NCBI RefSeq assembly: GCF_000746205.1
Contig: NZ_JQKV01000002.1
Span: 1-64,000, forward strand
Reading direction: 5' to 3'
Source of the DNA: Halorubrum sp. BV1
GTDB taxonomy: Archaea > Halobacteriota > Halobacteria > Halobacteriales > Haloferacaceae
DNA length: 64,000 bases
Both the position numbers and the translations under genes were made by a program. Positions within the stretch are counted from its first letter, which is position 1; every line of letters starts with the position of its first letter. A model generated the notes under the pieces. The model was not told the origin of the DNA and ran no database searches. It saw only the letters and a list, made by a program, of their open reading frames with translations. Below are positions 25,151 through 33,719 of this stretch, one piece after another.

Positions 25151-26644
25151 ATGGCGACAGAGCAGTCGAACGCGACAGGGCGTACTGATGAGGAGCTCGA
25201 CGACGGACTCGTCGCGAACGCACAGGGTGCAGTCGGGGTCGTACACGCCACCTCGGAGTCGGTCGACCACCGGCTGTCAGCGATCGGCGAAGCCGCGGGG
25301 GCGCAGGTCGACGACATGGAGACGGTCGCCTCGGACGTCACGGATCTGAGCGCCACGATCCAAGAGGTCGCCGCGAGCGCTGACGAGGTGAGTCGAACGA
25401 CCGACCGGGCGGCGAAAGCGGCCGCAGACGGTCGGGAGGCGACCGAGGAGGCGGCAACCGCGATGACCGACGCCTCCGCGGCGACGGCAGACGTCGCAGA
25501 ACAGGTCGAGACGCTCGAATCGCACGTCTCACGGATCGACGAGATAGTCGATGTCATCGATCAAATCGCCGACGAGACAAACCTCCTTGCGCTCAACGCG
25601 AGCATCGAGGCCGCCCGTGCCGGCGACGACGGAGCCGGATTTGGCGTCGTCGCCGACGAGATCAAGGGGCTCGCAGCCGAGTCGCGGTCGCGGACGGAAG
25701 AGATCGAGACGGCGGTGGACGAGATCCGGTCCGTCACCGACGCCGTGTCCGACTCGCTCGATACCGCGGTCGACGCGGTCGACACCGGTGCGACGGAGGT
25801 GCGGACGGCTGAAGCGGAGCTAGACACCGTCGACGAGGCGGTGCAGTCGGCCGCGAGCGGCGTGGGAGAGGTTTCGGACGCCGTCTCGGAGGGAGCGTCG
25901 GCGAGCGCGCGGGTCGCAGATCTCACGCGGAACACGGCGGACGCCGCCCGAGACATCGAGCGATCGGTCGAGGAGATAGGCTCCGAGCGCGCACAGACGA
26001 CCGATCTGCTCGAAGAGATAGACGACGCGCTCGCGGCGGCGCGGCGCGGACGGGACCGGCGGCTCGCCGGAGCCGCGAACGTGCCGACCGGGATCGATGC
26101 GTTCGACGCCGACGGCGGACTGCCAGCGGGATCGAGAAGCGTTCTTACGGTCGATCCCGACGCAGCGGCGGAGACCGTCGACGACGCCGTGTCCGGGCTG
26201 TGTGCGGCGGCGATCGACGCCGGGCGTGCCGTGTCGCTCTCGCCGACACCAACACTCGACAAAACGGCGCTGGATCGGGCGCTGCGACGCGACGCCGGCG
26301 TCGCGCTGTCGGACGCGTTGGCGACCGACCGGCTGTTCGTTCTCGATCTGTTCGGCACCTGGGCGGACGACGAGAACGTCATCGACGTGACGACCACGGG
26401 GCTCGGCCGCGCGAACGACCGGGTCGATGCATCACGCGACCGGCCGTGCGTCGTGATCGGTAACATCGCGGGCGAACTGGATCTGATGGGCGAACAGGCG
26501 GTCCGCGAGAACACCTACGCGAACGACGGCGAGACGCTCGACGGCTCGGACCTCGTCGTCAACGTCGTCGACGCGGCGGCCGTCCCGGAGCAGTTGCAGT
26601 CGTTCTACCGTGGCGCGGCAGACACGGTCCACCGGATCGCGTAG
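25151..26644 (+). CDS. Soluble methyl-accepting transducer fused to degenerate KaiC/RecA-like domain
   Basis: 497 residues, no membrane segment and no HAMP. Residues ~20-300 are a long coiled-coil signalling domain. The conserved hairpin tip IDQIADETNLLALNASIEAA is followed by RAGDDGAGFGVVADEIKGLA, which binds CheA/CheW in the family. From ~311 the sequence changes to NVPTGIDAFDADGGLPAGSR, like the entry of KaiC/RecA-like ATPases, with LFVLDLFG and CVVIGNIAGELDLMG where other strands would lie. The expected P-loop is replaced by VDPDAAAETV, so ATP binding is doubtful. Overlaps the convergent VanZ gene by 40 bases. Confidence 0.85.
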   Translation: MATEQSNATGRTDEELDDGLVANAQGAVGVVHATSESVDHRLSAIGEAAGAQVDDMETVASDVTDLSATIQEVAASADEVSRTTDRAAKAAADGREATEEAATAMTDASAATADVAEQVETLESHVSRIDEIVDVIDQIADETNLLALNASIEAARAGDDGAGFGVVADEIKGLAAESRSRTEEIETAVDEIRSVTDAVSDSLDTAVDAVDTGATEVRTAEAELDTVDEAVQSAASGVGEVSDAVSEGASASARVADLTRNTADAARDIERSVEEIGSERAQTTDLLEEIDDALAAARRGRDRRLAGAANVPTGIDAFDADGGLPAGSRSVLTVDPDAAAETVDDAVSGLCAAAIDAGRAVSLSPTPTLDKTALDRALRRDAGVALSDALATDRLFVLDLFGTWADDENVIDVTTTGLGRANDRVDASRDRPCVVIGNIAGELDLMGEQAVRENTYANDGETLDGSDLVVNVVDAAAVPEQLQSFYRGAADTVHRIA

Positions 26645-27171
26645 CCGCCCGCACCGGTGACCGCACCGACGACGTTGACGCCGACGTCGATCCACGCAAA
26701 GGACCGCCACGGTATTGTCGTCTGAGCGAGTTCCACGCCGAACCCGACCGCAGCGGCGAAGAAAACGCCGGCCACGGCGGCGACGGTGATCGATGTCGCC
26801 TCCGCGGTCGTTCTCTCTGCGGTGCCATCGACTAGTTCGGTCGCGTCGTCGACTGGCTCGGTCGCTCCACGGCCCATCTCGTCGTCGTTACGGTATTCCC
26901 AACGTTGCTTCTGATCGACCAACGACGCGCATGCCGCTCGCGTCGCGAGCGCTCCGATGACCACGTACCCCGCGACGTGGAACGGCGTGGTGAGACTCAC
27001 CCACGGCGGAAGCGAACCGATCGCGGTGACTTCGCCCGGCACACCGACACCGCCGGCCGCGAGGTCCGGAACCGGGACAAGGGACGCGACGAGGACGCCG
27101 GCCGCGGCCGCGGCGGCGCAGGTCCACGGAGCGCGACGGTGATGTCGGCGACTGAGGCCGTGTCTCGACAC
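26605..27171 (-). CDS. VanZ-family membrane protein
   Basis: About 188 residues with four hydrophobic segments. The VanZ pattern is seen in SLTTPFHVAGYVVIGALATR and VGFGVELAQTTIPWRSFAWIDVGVN. The family is named after teicoplanin resistance, but archaeal members have no known role. An acidic loop of ~45 residues separates the two halves. The GTG at 27171 is preferred over in-frame codons at 27213 and 27333 because a TATA-like gttaaccc lies about 27 bases before it. The stop lies 40 bases inside the end of the transducer gene. Confidence 0.72.
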   Translation of the reverse strand: MSRHGLSRRHHRRAPWTCAAAAAAGVLVASLVPVPDLAAGGVGVPGEVTAIGSLPPWVSLTTPFHVAGYVVIGALATRAACASLVDQKQRWEYRNDDEMGRGATEPVDDATELVDGTAERTTAEATSITVAAVAGVFFAAAVGFGVELAQTTIPWRSFAWIDVGVNVVGAVTGAGGYAIRWTVSAAPR

Positions 27172-27193
27172 GGTCTCCTGTTCGGTCCGGATC

Positions 27194-27203
27194 GGGTTAA
27201 CTT
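27194..27203 (-). promoter_or_regulatory. TATA-like box of the VanZ gene
   Basis: Minus strand aagttaaccc about 27 bases before the GTG at 27171; the main reason for choosing that start. Confidence 0.5.
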
Positions 27204-27357
27204 CCGGTGTCACCCGGGAGGCGGATGTCTCCGCGTCGAAATCGCTGGACGCAGTTGCCCAGCGGGCAGGATTCCCGGCTCGCCGGTCGACCGGGTCGCG
27301 TAATAGGTTCCGGTTACTTTTGCGAATCAACACCTAACACGCTACGGCCCCAATATA

Positions 27358-29304
27358 ATGGTAGAACATTACATGACCGAAATGGGCGGCTACCGAGACC
27401 GGGTGGCACAGGTCGACCTCAGTGCGGACGAGGTCAATTACCAAGAGATAGACGACGAAGACGCGCAAAAGTACATCGGCGCGCGCGGGCTCGGCGTGAA
27501 GTACGTCTTCGACGCGGGCCCGGACGTCGACCCGCTGGGTCCCGACAACCGTCTCGCGTTCATGACGGGTCCGCTGACGGGGACCCAGACCGTGATGAGC
27601 GGCCGCATCGCCTTGGTGACGAAGTCACCGCTGACGGGGACCGTCACCGACTCCCATCACGGCGGCTGGTCGGGGGCGCGGCTCAAGTGGGCCGGCCTCG
27701 ACGGGATCCTGCTGGACGGCGCGAGCGACGATCCCGTCTACCTTCTCGTCGAGGACGGTGAGGTCGAGGTACGCGACGCCTCCCACATCTGGGGACAGGG
27801 CGTCCACGACACGATCGACGCGCTCGGTGAGGAAGTCGACGGCTCCGTCGGCAAGAACCTCTCCGTGATGGCGATCGGACAGGGCGGCGAGAACGGCGTT
27901 CGGTACGCCTGCGTGCTCAACGAGGACGACCGTGCCTCGGGCCGGGGCGGCACGGGTGCGGTCATGGGTTCGAAGAACGTGAAGGCGGTCGTCGTGAAAG
28001 GCGGTACCGACATGCCGAAGCCCGCCGATCCGGAGACGTTCCAAGAGGGCTACCAGCAGGCGATGGAGGTCATCCGCGAGTCGGACGTGACCGCGCCCAA
28101 TGAGGGCGGCCTCTCGATGTACGGGACGAACGTCCTGATGAACGCGACCGACGAGATGGACGGTCTCCCGACGAAGAACGCGCGGTACACCTCGACCGGC
28201 GAGTACCACGACGCCGAGGGGGCCGACATCGACGCCGAGCGCGTCTCCGGCGAGAACGTCCGCGAGAACATCCTCGTCGACGAGCCGACGTGTCACTCCT
28301 GTCCGGTCGCGTGTAAGAAGGAAGTCGAAGTCGACGTCACGCACAAAGGCGAGGACATGAACGTCCGCACGGAGTCGTACGAGTACGAGTCCGCGTGGGC
28401 GCTCGGTCCGAACTCCGGACACTCCGACCGCGACGAGATCGCACTGATGCTCCAGCGCTGTAACGACCTGGGTATCGACACGATCGAGTCGGGTAACATG
28501 ATGGCGATGGCGATGGAGATGAGCGAGGAGGGCAAACTCGACGGCGTCGGTCACATCGACTGGGGCGACTCCGAGGCGATGATCGACCTACTCGACGAGA
28601 TCGGTAACCGCTCGTCGGATCTGGGCGACCTCCTCGCGGAGGGCCCAGAGCGCGTCGCCGACGCGAAAGACGCACACGGGAACAAGCTCTCGGTCAAGGG
28701 ACAGACGATCGCCGCCTACGACCCGCGCTGCATGAAAGGAATGGGGATCGCGTACGCAACCTCCAACCGCGGCGCGTGTCACCTGCGCGGCTACACGCCG
28801 GCGGCCGAGATCCTCGGCATTCCGGAGAAGGTCGATCCGTACGAGTGGGAGGGCAAAGGCGAACTCACCGCCACCTTCCAGAATCTGCACGCCGTCTCCG
28901 ACTCCTTCGACATCTGCAAGTTCAGCGCGTTCGCGGAGGGGATCGAAGAGTACGTGCTCCAGTACAACGGCATGACCGGCCGTGACATCAGCGAGGACGA
29001 ACTGTTCGAGGCCGGAGAACGCGTCTACAACCTCGAACGGTACTTCAACAACCTCGCCGGCTTCGACGGCGACGACGACACGCTGCCGAACCGCTTCATC
29101 GAGGGACACCCGGACGCCATCCCCGGCACGGGTGCGAGCGAAGGCGAACTCGTCGAACTCGACCAGATGAAGGCGGAATACTACGAGACCCGCGGCTGGG
29201 TCGACGGCGTCGTCCCCGACGAGAAGCTTGCGGACCTCGACATCGACGTCGGGCCGGGTACGGGCGTCTCCGCCGGCGACTCCGCGGCCCCCGCCGACGA
29301 CTGA
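27358..29304 (+). CDS. Aldehyde ferredoxin oxidoreductase family tungsten enzyme
   Basis: 648 residues. Opens with the AOR N-terminal domain (IGARGLGVKYVFD, MTGPLTGT, SGRIALVTKSPLTG, SHHGGWSGARLKWAG). The 4Fe-4S ligands are Cys-x2-Cys-x3-Cys in PTCHSCPVACKK (about 310-321) and a fourth Cys in FDICKF (about 520). The pterin contacts DPRCMKGMGIAYATSNRG and GACHLRGYTP are conserved. It oxidises aldehydes to acids with ferredoxin as acceptor, at a tungstopterin centre; the substrate is unknown. A second ATG (MTEMGGY) lies five codons in, and no strong TATA box is visible. No adjacent ferredoxin gene. Confidence 0.92.
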   Translation: MVEHYMTEMGGYRDRVAQVDLSADEVNYQEIDDEDAQKYIGARGLGVKYVFDAGPDVDPLGPDNRLAFMTGPLTGTQTVMSGRIALVTKSPLTGTVTDSHHGGWSGARLKWAGLDGILLDGASDDPVYLLVEDGEVEVRDASHIWGQGVHDTIDALGEEVDGSVGKNLSVMAIGQGGENGVRYACVLNEDDRASGRGGTGAVMGSKNVKAVVVKGGTDMPKPADPETFQEGYQQAMEVIRESDVTAPNEGGLSMYGTNVLMNATDEMDGLPTKNARYTSTGEYHDAEGADIDAERVSGENVRENILVDEPTCHSCPVACKKEVEVDVTHKGEDMNVRTESYEYESAWALGPNSGHSDRDEIALMLQRCNDLGIDTIESGNMMAMAMEMSEEGKLDGVGHIDWGDSEAMIDLLDEIGNRSSDLGDLLAEGPERVADAKDAHGNKLSVKGQTIAAYDPRCMKGMGIAYATSNRGACHLRGYTPAAEILGIPEKVDPYEWEGKGELTATFQNLHAVSDSFDICKFSAFAEGIEEYVLQYNGMTGRDISEDELFEAGERVYNLERYFNNLAGFDGDDDTLPNRFIEGHPDAIPGTGASEGELVELDQMKAEYYETRGWVDGVVPDEKLADLDIDVGPGTGVSAGDSAAPADD

Positions 29305-29369
29305 TCCGTCCCGTCGCGCCGGACCATCCGTCCACCATTTTTAGGTACGTTCCGTCGATAGCGCCGCGT

Positions 29370-29702
29370 ATGCCACACGACCCGCTGTCTCCCTCCGAAG
29401 CCCTCTCCACGCCTGTCGGCGCGACGCTTGGCGCGGTGAGCCTGCTTGCGCTCGCGTACTCGGTCGTGATCGCCGCACAGATCCTGCTCGGACTCATCGC
29501 GGTGACACTGCTGTCGGTCGGCCCGTACCTCGGCTATCGGCTCCTCGCTGCGCTCGACTCGGTCGCCGACGCCGCCCAACGGATCGCCGCAGCTCGGGAG
29601 CGCGAGGCCGACGAAGCGTCCCGGTTCGACCGCCACGCTGATCCGCAGGCTCCCCGATCATCGGAGCGGTCGTCGAACCGCACGACCGAATCGGACCAGT
29701 AG
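29370..29702 (+). CDS. Small membrane protein, uncharacterised
   Basis: 110 residues. Two close hydrophobic segments (about 16-34 and 36-58) are followed by a soluble tail that is helical at first, then polar (RSSERSSNRTTESD). No family recognised. A TATA-like atttttagg about 27 bases before the ATG supports it. Same strand as the preceding oxidoreductase, 65 bases downstream of its stop, but with its own promoter. Confidence 0.65.
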   Translation: MPHDPLSPSEALSTPVGATLGAVSLLALAYSVVIAAQILLGLIAVTLLSVGPYLGYRLLAALDSVADAAQRIAAAREREADEASRFDRHADPQAPRSSERSSNRTTESDQ

Positions 29703-29787
29703 CGGGTACGGCCGTCAACCGACACAGGCCCCGCGTCGTCGCCGATCCGGTTCGGTTGTTAAGTCGCTGCTCGACGACGGGTCGCAC

Positions 29788-30156
29788 ATGAACGCTCGCC
29801 CCGTCGCCGCGATCGGAACCGGACTGACGACGACTCTCCTCGTGAGCGCCGTCCTCACGAGCGCGCTCGCGTCACGAATCGAGTTCTCCGTACTCGTCGG
29901 CCTCCCCGCCGGCGTCGCCGTCGGCGTCGCTGCCGGCGTCATCGCGTGGGTCGTTCTCTGGAACACGCCGTCAGTTCGACCTGCGCTGCTCGGATACTCG
30001 ACCGTCGGCTACGCGGTCCTCGGTGTGGCCGCGGTGTCGTACGCGGTGCCACCGGCCCGGGGATTCGTCTCGGTCGAGCGTGGACTCGCTCTCGCCGGAG
30101 TCTGTGGCCTCGTCGTGTTCGTCATCGCCTCGCGGAACGTGGATCGGATCGACTGA
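29788..30156 (+). CDS. Four-helix membrane protein, uncharacterised
   Basis: 122 residues, almost wholly hydrophobic: segments at about 5-28, 32-57, 65-86 and 95-114, joined by very short loops and ending RNVDRID. No family recognised with confidence. A TATA-like tgttaagtc about 27 bases before the ATG supports expression. Convergent with the azlD gene, 28 bases apart. Confidence 0.7.
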   Translation: MNARPVAAIGTGLTTTLLVSAVLTSALASRIEFSVLVGLPAGVAVGVAAGVIAWVVLWNTPSVRPALLGYSTVGYAVLGVAAVSYAVPPARGFVSVERGLALAGVCGLVVFVIASRNVDRID

Positions 30157-30184
30157 GCGACCTCCGATCCGTCCGCGGCCGCGC

Positions 30185-30592
30185 CTACGCGAACACCACG
30201 AAGCGGAACAGCCACAACGCGATCATCCCGACCGTGATCGTCGCGAACACGTTCTCGGTGCGCCACGCGACCGCGCCGGCGACCGCGCCGGCGATCAGCC
30301 GCTCGTCGGCGAGCGTCGCGACCATCGACGACTCAAGCGTCACGAAGTCAGGAAACACGAGCGCGGCGAGCACCGCTGGCGGGACGTAGCGGAGCGTGCG
30401 CGTCACCGACTGAGGAACCTCGTCGATCCGACCGAACAGGTGGATAAAGGAGAGTCGGAAGCCGTACGTCGCGACGCCGATGACGACGATCGCTGCCCAC
30501 ACGCTCGGAGACCCCTCGAACATCCCCTGCCACTGTCCGGGGACGCCTCGTATGAGAGCGCCGTCAACGAGCGCGAAGTCGCCTCCAGTCAT
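30185..30592 (-). CDS. azlD: AzlD-family branched-chain amino acid export subunit
   Basis: 135 residues with about four helices. The AzlD pattern is in WAAIVVIGVATYGFRLSFI, RTLRYVPPAVLAALVFPDFV and the C-terminal NVFATITVGMIALWLFRF. AzlC and AzlD form a two-subunit exporter of branched-chain amino acids and their analogues. The start overlaps the azlC stop by four bases (ATGA on the coding strand). Last gene of a four-gene operon. Confidence 0.9.
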   Translation of the reverse strand: MTGGDFALVDGALIRGVPGQWQGMFEGSPSVWAAIVVIGVATYGFRLSFIHLFGRIDEVPQSVTRTLRYVPPAVLAALVFPDFVTLESSMVATLADERLIAGAVAGAVAWRTENVFATITVGMIALWLFRFVVFA

Positions 30593-31272
30593 CGCGCTCG
30601 CGCCTCCGTCAGCAGTCCGACGACGATGCCGGTGACGGCCCCGGCGAGCAGTCCGAGGTTAAGCGGGAGGCCCGCCGCGGCGACGGCGACCGCGCCGCCG
30701 CTCACGCCCGCGGCGGTGGTCGGTCTGTCCTTCATCGCCGGGACGAGCAGCGCGAGGAACACCAGCGGGACCGCGAAGGTGAGTCCCCACGCGTCAGGGA
30801 CGCCCGCACCGACCACGACGCCGACGACCGTGCCGATCTGCCAGACGATCCACAGCGAGACCGCCGCGCCGAGGTAGTACAGCGCGCGGCTCCGGTCCTC
30901 GTTCGCGTCGAACTCCGCGACCGACAGCGCGTACGCCTGATCGGTGAGGAAGTACGCGAGGGCGGCTCGAACTCCCTGCGCGTATCGGGCGAAGTGCGGG
31001 GCGATGGACGCCGAGTACATCACCATCCGGAGGTTGATCACGACCGCAGTCCCGACGACGACCGCCAGCGGCGCGCCCGATCCGATGAGATCGAGGGCGG
31101 CGAGCTGCGACGCGCCGGCGAACACGATCACCGACAGCCCCACGGCCTCCCCGAGCCCGAGGCCCGCGTCGACGGTGGCGATCCCGGCCACGAGCGCGAA
31201 CGGAACGATCCCGAGCATGAGCGGCGAGACGTCGCGCACGCCGGCAAGGAGGTCGTCGTGAAGCGGGTCCAT
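30589..31272 (-). CDS. azlC: AzlC-family branched-chain amino acid export permease
   Basis: 227 residues with 5-6 helices. Family blocks: GVRDVSPLMLGIVPFALVAG, IVFAGASQLAALDLIGSGAP, VINLRMVMYSASIAPHF, AYFLTDQAYALSVAEF. It is the larger exporter subunit. ATG 31272 begins the conserved part. It starts five bases after the TrmJ-like gene stop and overlaps azlD, so it is translated from the same transcript. Confidence 0.92.
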   Translation of the reverse strand: MDPLHDDLLAGVRDVSPLMLGIVPFALVAGIATVDAGLGLGEAVGLSVIVFAGASQLAALDLIGSGAPLAVVVGTAVVINLRMVMYSASIAPHFARYAQGVRAALAYFLTDQAYALSVAEFDANEDRSRALYYLGAAVSLWIVWQIGTVVGVVVGAGVPDAWGLTFAVPLVFLALLVPAMKDRPTTAAGVSGGAVAVAAAGLPLNLGLLAGAVTGIVVGLLTEARAR

Positions 31273-31277
31273 CCGTC

Positions 31278-32147
31278 TCACTCCCTCGGATACACTGGTT
31301 CGTCGTACTTCGCGGCGAGGTGGTCCGCGTGCTCCAATTTGGTGTTCGCCTTGCGGAACGTGCCCAGAAGCGAGTGGATCTCTCGTTCCGTGGGATGCGC
31401 CCGACCGAGCAGTCGGCGCATCAAGAGCGCGTTCTTCTCGCGTACGTGCTCGCGCTGGCCGGTCGACGCGAGAAACTCCTCGAAGAAGCCGTGAAAGCGC
31501 TCTACGTCCGCCTCCGGTGCGCGCGTCACTGCCGTGTCCGGCAACTGCGTCTCCCCGACGGTCAGGTCGCGAAGTTCGTACAACAGCACCGTCGCGGCCT
31601 GTCCGAGGTTGAGGACGGGATAGTCGTCGTCCGCCGGGATCGAACACACCTCGTCGAGTTGCGACAGTTCCTCGTTGTTGAGTCCGCGACCCTCCCGGCC
31701 GAATACGATCGCGGTGGGCGCGTCGACGGTCGCGAGCGACTCCTTGAGTTCGACGGGCGTCTTGAACGGGAACCGCTCGTGGCTCTGGTCGTCTTCGCCG
31801 GTGATCGCCGTGGTGCCGACGGTGTGGTAGTTCGCGACGACCTCATCGAAGGTCACCTCGTCCGCGTTCGGGAGCACGTCCTCGCGGGCGTGGCCAGCGA
31901 ATCCGTATGCCTCGCCGTCTTCCGGCAGTTCGGGCGGGTTCACGAGCTTGAGGTCGTCGAGTCCGAAGTTCTTCATCGCCCGAGCGATCGTCCCGACGTT
32001 GCCCGGCGTCTCGGGTTCGACGACGACCACGACGGGCTTTCGGCGTGCGGGCGCCCCCTCACGACTGCTGTCCACCGCGTCGTCGCGACCCGGCGAACCC
32101 TCGCCGTCCGTCGGGGTCATCGTCTCGTCTGCGTCCGCCTCGCTCAT
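31278..32147 (-). CDS. trmJ: SPOUT-fold tRNA 2'-O-methyltransferase, TrmJ-like (TrmH group 1)
   Basis: 289 residues. Residues ~38-210 form the SPOUT knot: VVVVVEPETPGNVGTIARAM, then VFGREGRGLNNEEL, then IPADDDYPVLNLGQAATVLL with the AdoMet-binding knot. The C-terminal ~80 residues are a helical domain as in TrmJ. Archaeal TrmJ methylates the ribose of nucleotide 32 in tRNA; this site is inferred from the family. The N-terminal ~37 residues are an acidic extension. Overlaps the upstream zinc-protein gene by four bases. Confidence 0.88.
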   Translation of the reverse strand: MSEADADETMTPTDGEGSPGRDDAVDSSREGAPARRKPVVVVVEPETPGNVGTIARAMKNFGLDDLKLVNPPELPEDGEAYGFAGHAREDVLPNADEVTFDEVVANYHTVGTTAITGEDDQSHERFPFKTPVELKESLATVDAPTAIVFGREGRGLNNEELSQLDEVCSIPADDDYPVLNLGQAATVLLYELRDLTVGETQLPDTAVTRAPEADVERFHGFFEEFLASTGQREHVREKNALLMRRLLGRAHPTEREIHSLLGTFRKANTKLEHADHLAAKYDEPVYPRE

Positions 32148-32731
32148 CGGTTCGACGGGTAGTCGGTCGAGAGGTCGACGTCCGAGTCGGCGAGGTCGTC
32201 TTCGCTCAGTTCCGCCTCGTCGTCGCTCTCGCCGGCCAGTTCGAGGATGTCGATCCGCTCGCCCTCGAACCCCTGCTCGACGCGCTCTTGGATATCCTGT
32301 TGGTCGGGGAGATCCGGGAGGCCCTCGGGGTCTTCCTCGACGTGCTCGACGGAGCCGTACCCCTCCGGTGCCTCGTTGCCCGCTGCGATCCACTCGTGGA
32401 ACCGGTCGCCGAACTCCAGCTCGCCGGCGTAGTCGCTGCCGCCCTCCTCGCGGAACCAGTAAATGAAGTCCGGCTCGTGTTCGGGACAGAGCAGCACCTC
32501 GCCGTTCGGCTCGCCGTATACGATCTCGGCCTGAGTACACCGGTGGACCTCCGCTTCGCCGTGTTCGAGGTAGCAGACGTCACACGGCTCCTCCACGAGC
32601 CCGACGAGTCTGAGGAGCCGCTCGCGCGGCTCTTCCGGGATCTCGTCGAGGGGCTTCAGCTCCTCGTCGTCGGAGAGTATCTCATCTTCATCGAACCGCC
32701 ATCCGCGGAGGCCGATGCTCACTTTCGCCAT
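32144..32731 (-). CDS. Haloarchaeal zinc-binding protein, uncharacterised
   Basis: 195 residues. Opens MAKVSIGLRGWRFDEDEI and has cysteines at EEPCDVCYL, HRCTQ and LLCPEHEPDF, a likely zinc site, then a long acidic C-terminus. It resembles a conserved haloarchaeal family with no known role (DUF7095-like from memory, unsure). First gene of the operon with the TrmJ-like methyltransferase, azlC and azlD; a TATA-like cttttatcg lies about 27 bases before the ATG. Tight coupling to a tRNA methyltransferase suggests, but does not show, a translation-related role. Confidence 0.72.
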   Translation of the reverse strand: MAKVSIGLRGWRFDEDEILSDDEELKPLDEIPEEPRERLLRLVGLVEEPCDVCYLEHGEAEVHRCTQAEIVYGEPNGEVLLCPEHEPDFIYWFREEGGSDYAGELEFGDRFHEWIAAGNEAPEGYGSVEHVEEDPEGLPDLPDQQDIQERVEQGFEGERIDILELAGESDDEAELSEDDLADSDVDLSTDYPSNR

Positions 32732-32868
32732 GCGCGAGCGTACGCGAGGCGGCGATAAAAGCGCGTCCTTCCCGGGACGCCCGGCCAGATTCGCGGTGCG
32801 AGCGGCAACCGGAGCGCGTTTGAGACCCCTCGTGAGACATTTACGCACGCGTCGCGTCAGTCACGCCA

Positions 32869-33393
32869 ATGCGACGCCGGGGATACCTGACTGCGACCGG
32901 TGCCGCCGCGCTCTGCGGACTCGCAGGCTGTGTCGGCGGCGGCTCGGAGGGGTCCGCCGAAAGCGACGAGACGCCCGACTGGCCCGTCGGTCCGTACGCC
33001 GACTACGAGACGACGCGCGTGGCGGTGGAGGGGCCGGACGGCGAGGCCCGAGGGTCTGTGACCGCCGCGGTCGCGAACACGAGCGAGGAGCGGTACCTCG
33101 GTCTCAGCGACGCCGAAGCTCTGCCCGAGAACGCGGGGATGCTGTTCGTCTACGACGCGCCCCGCGAGAGCCTGACGTACGTGATGCGCGAGATGGACTT
33201 CGGGATCGACATCGTCTACGCCGACGGCGATCGGGAGATCACCCGGATGCACAACGCGCCCGCTCCGGGACCGAACGAGGACGGGAACGACCAGCGGTAC
33301 CCCGGGTCGGGCCAGTACGTGCTGGAGGTGCCTTACGAGTGGACCGATCGCAACGGGGTGGGAGTCGGCGACTCGGTGGCGTTTGAGTTATAA
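32869..33393 (+). CDS. DUF192 lipoprotein (secreted)
   Basis: 174 residues. The signal peptide has paired arginines and a lipobox (MRRRGYLTATGAAALCGLAGC), so it is probably exported by Tat and anchored by lipid at Cys21. A DUF192 domain follows: EERYLGLSDAEALPENAGML, then TYVMREMDFGIDIVYADGD and the C-terminal YVLEVPYEW. The function of DUF192 is unknown. A TATA-like catttacgc lies 27 bases before the ATG. Divergent from the zinc-protein operon. Confidence 0.88.
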   Translation: MRRRGYLTATGAAALCGLAGCVGGGSEGSAESDETPDWPVGPYADYETTRVAVEGPDGEARGSVTAAVANTSEERYLGLSDAEALPENAGMLFVYDAPRESLTYVMREMDFGIDIVYADGDREITRMHNAPAPGPNEDGNDQRYPGSGQYVLEVPYEWTDRNGVGVGDSVAFEL

Positions 33394-33460
33394 GCAGCGG
33401 CGTGTCGAGAGCGGGCTGAACGCTCGGGCTGTTTATACGCGGTTGTCAGCGTAGCGAGTT

Positions 33461-33607
33461 CCTCCAAAGCCCCACCGCTCCGCACAGCACCTCACGCCTC
33501 CCCAGCCTCGTCGGCCGCCCGCCGCGTCGCTCCGGGCGGCCGACTCCCTCGCGCGGTGCTGGCTGGCGACCGCCACCGGCGGCCGCTCGCAGGCACGCGC
33601 CGACCGC
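33461..33607 (-). repeat. Dispersed non-coding repeat, short inverted copy
   Basis: The 326-base gap before the DHPS gene has no gene. On the minus strand it reads gcggtcggcgcgtgcc, gagcggccgc, gaggctggggaggcgtgagg, tgctgtgcgg and tggggctttggagg in that order, matching the ends and centre of 16605-16895 but lacking about 100-140 internal bases. Outside it the gap holds only the DHPS promoter (gtttatgt near 33691). Confidence 0.8.
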
Positions 33608-33719
33608 AGACATGCGCCGATCGCACCGCCGGCTGGGTATAAATAATCGCTGTCGCCGATCCCCGGCGAGCGCGTCGGGTACTCACCCCGTTTATGTCAC
33701 TCGCGCCCGTGGCTGTGGT

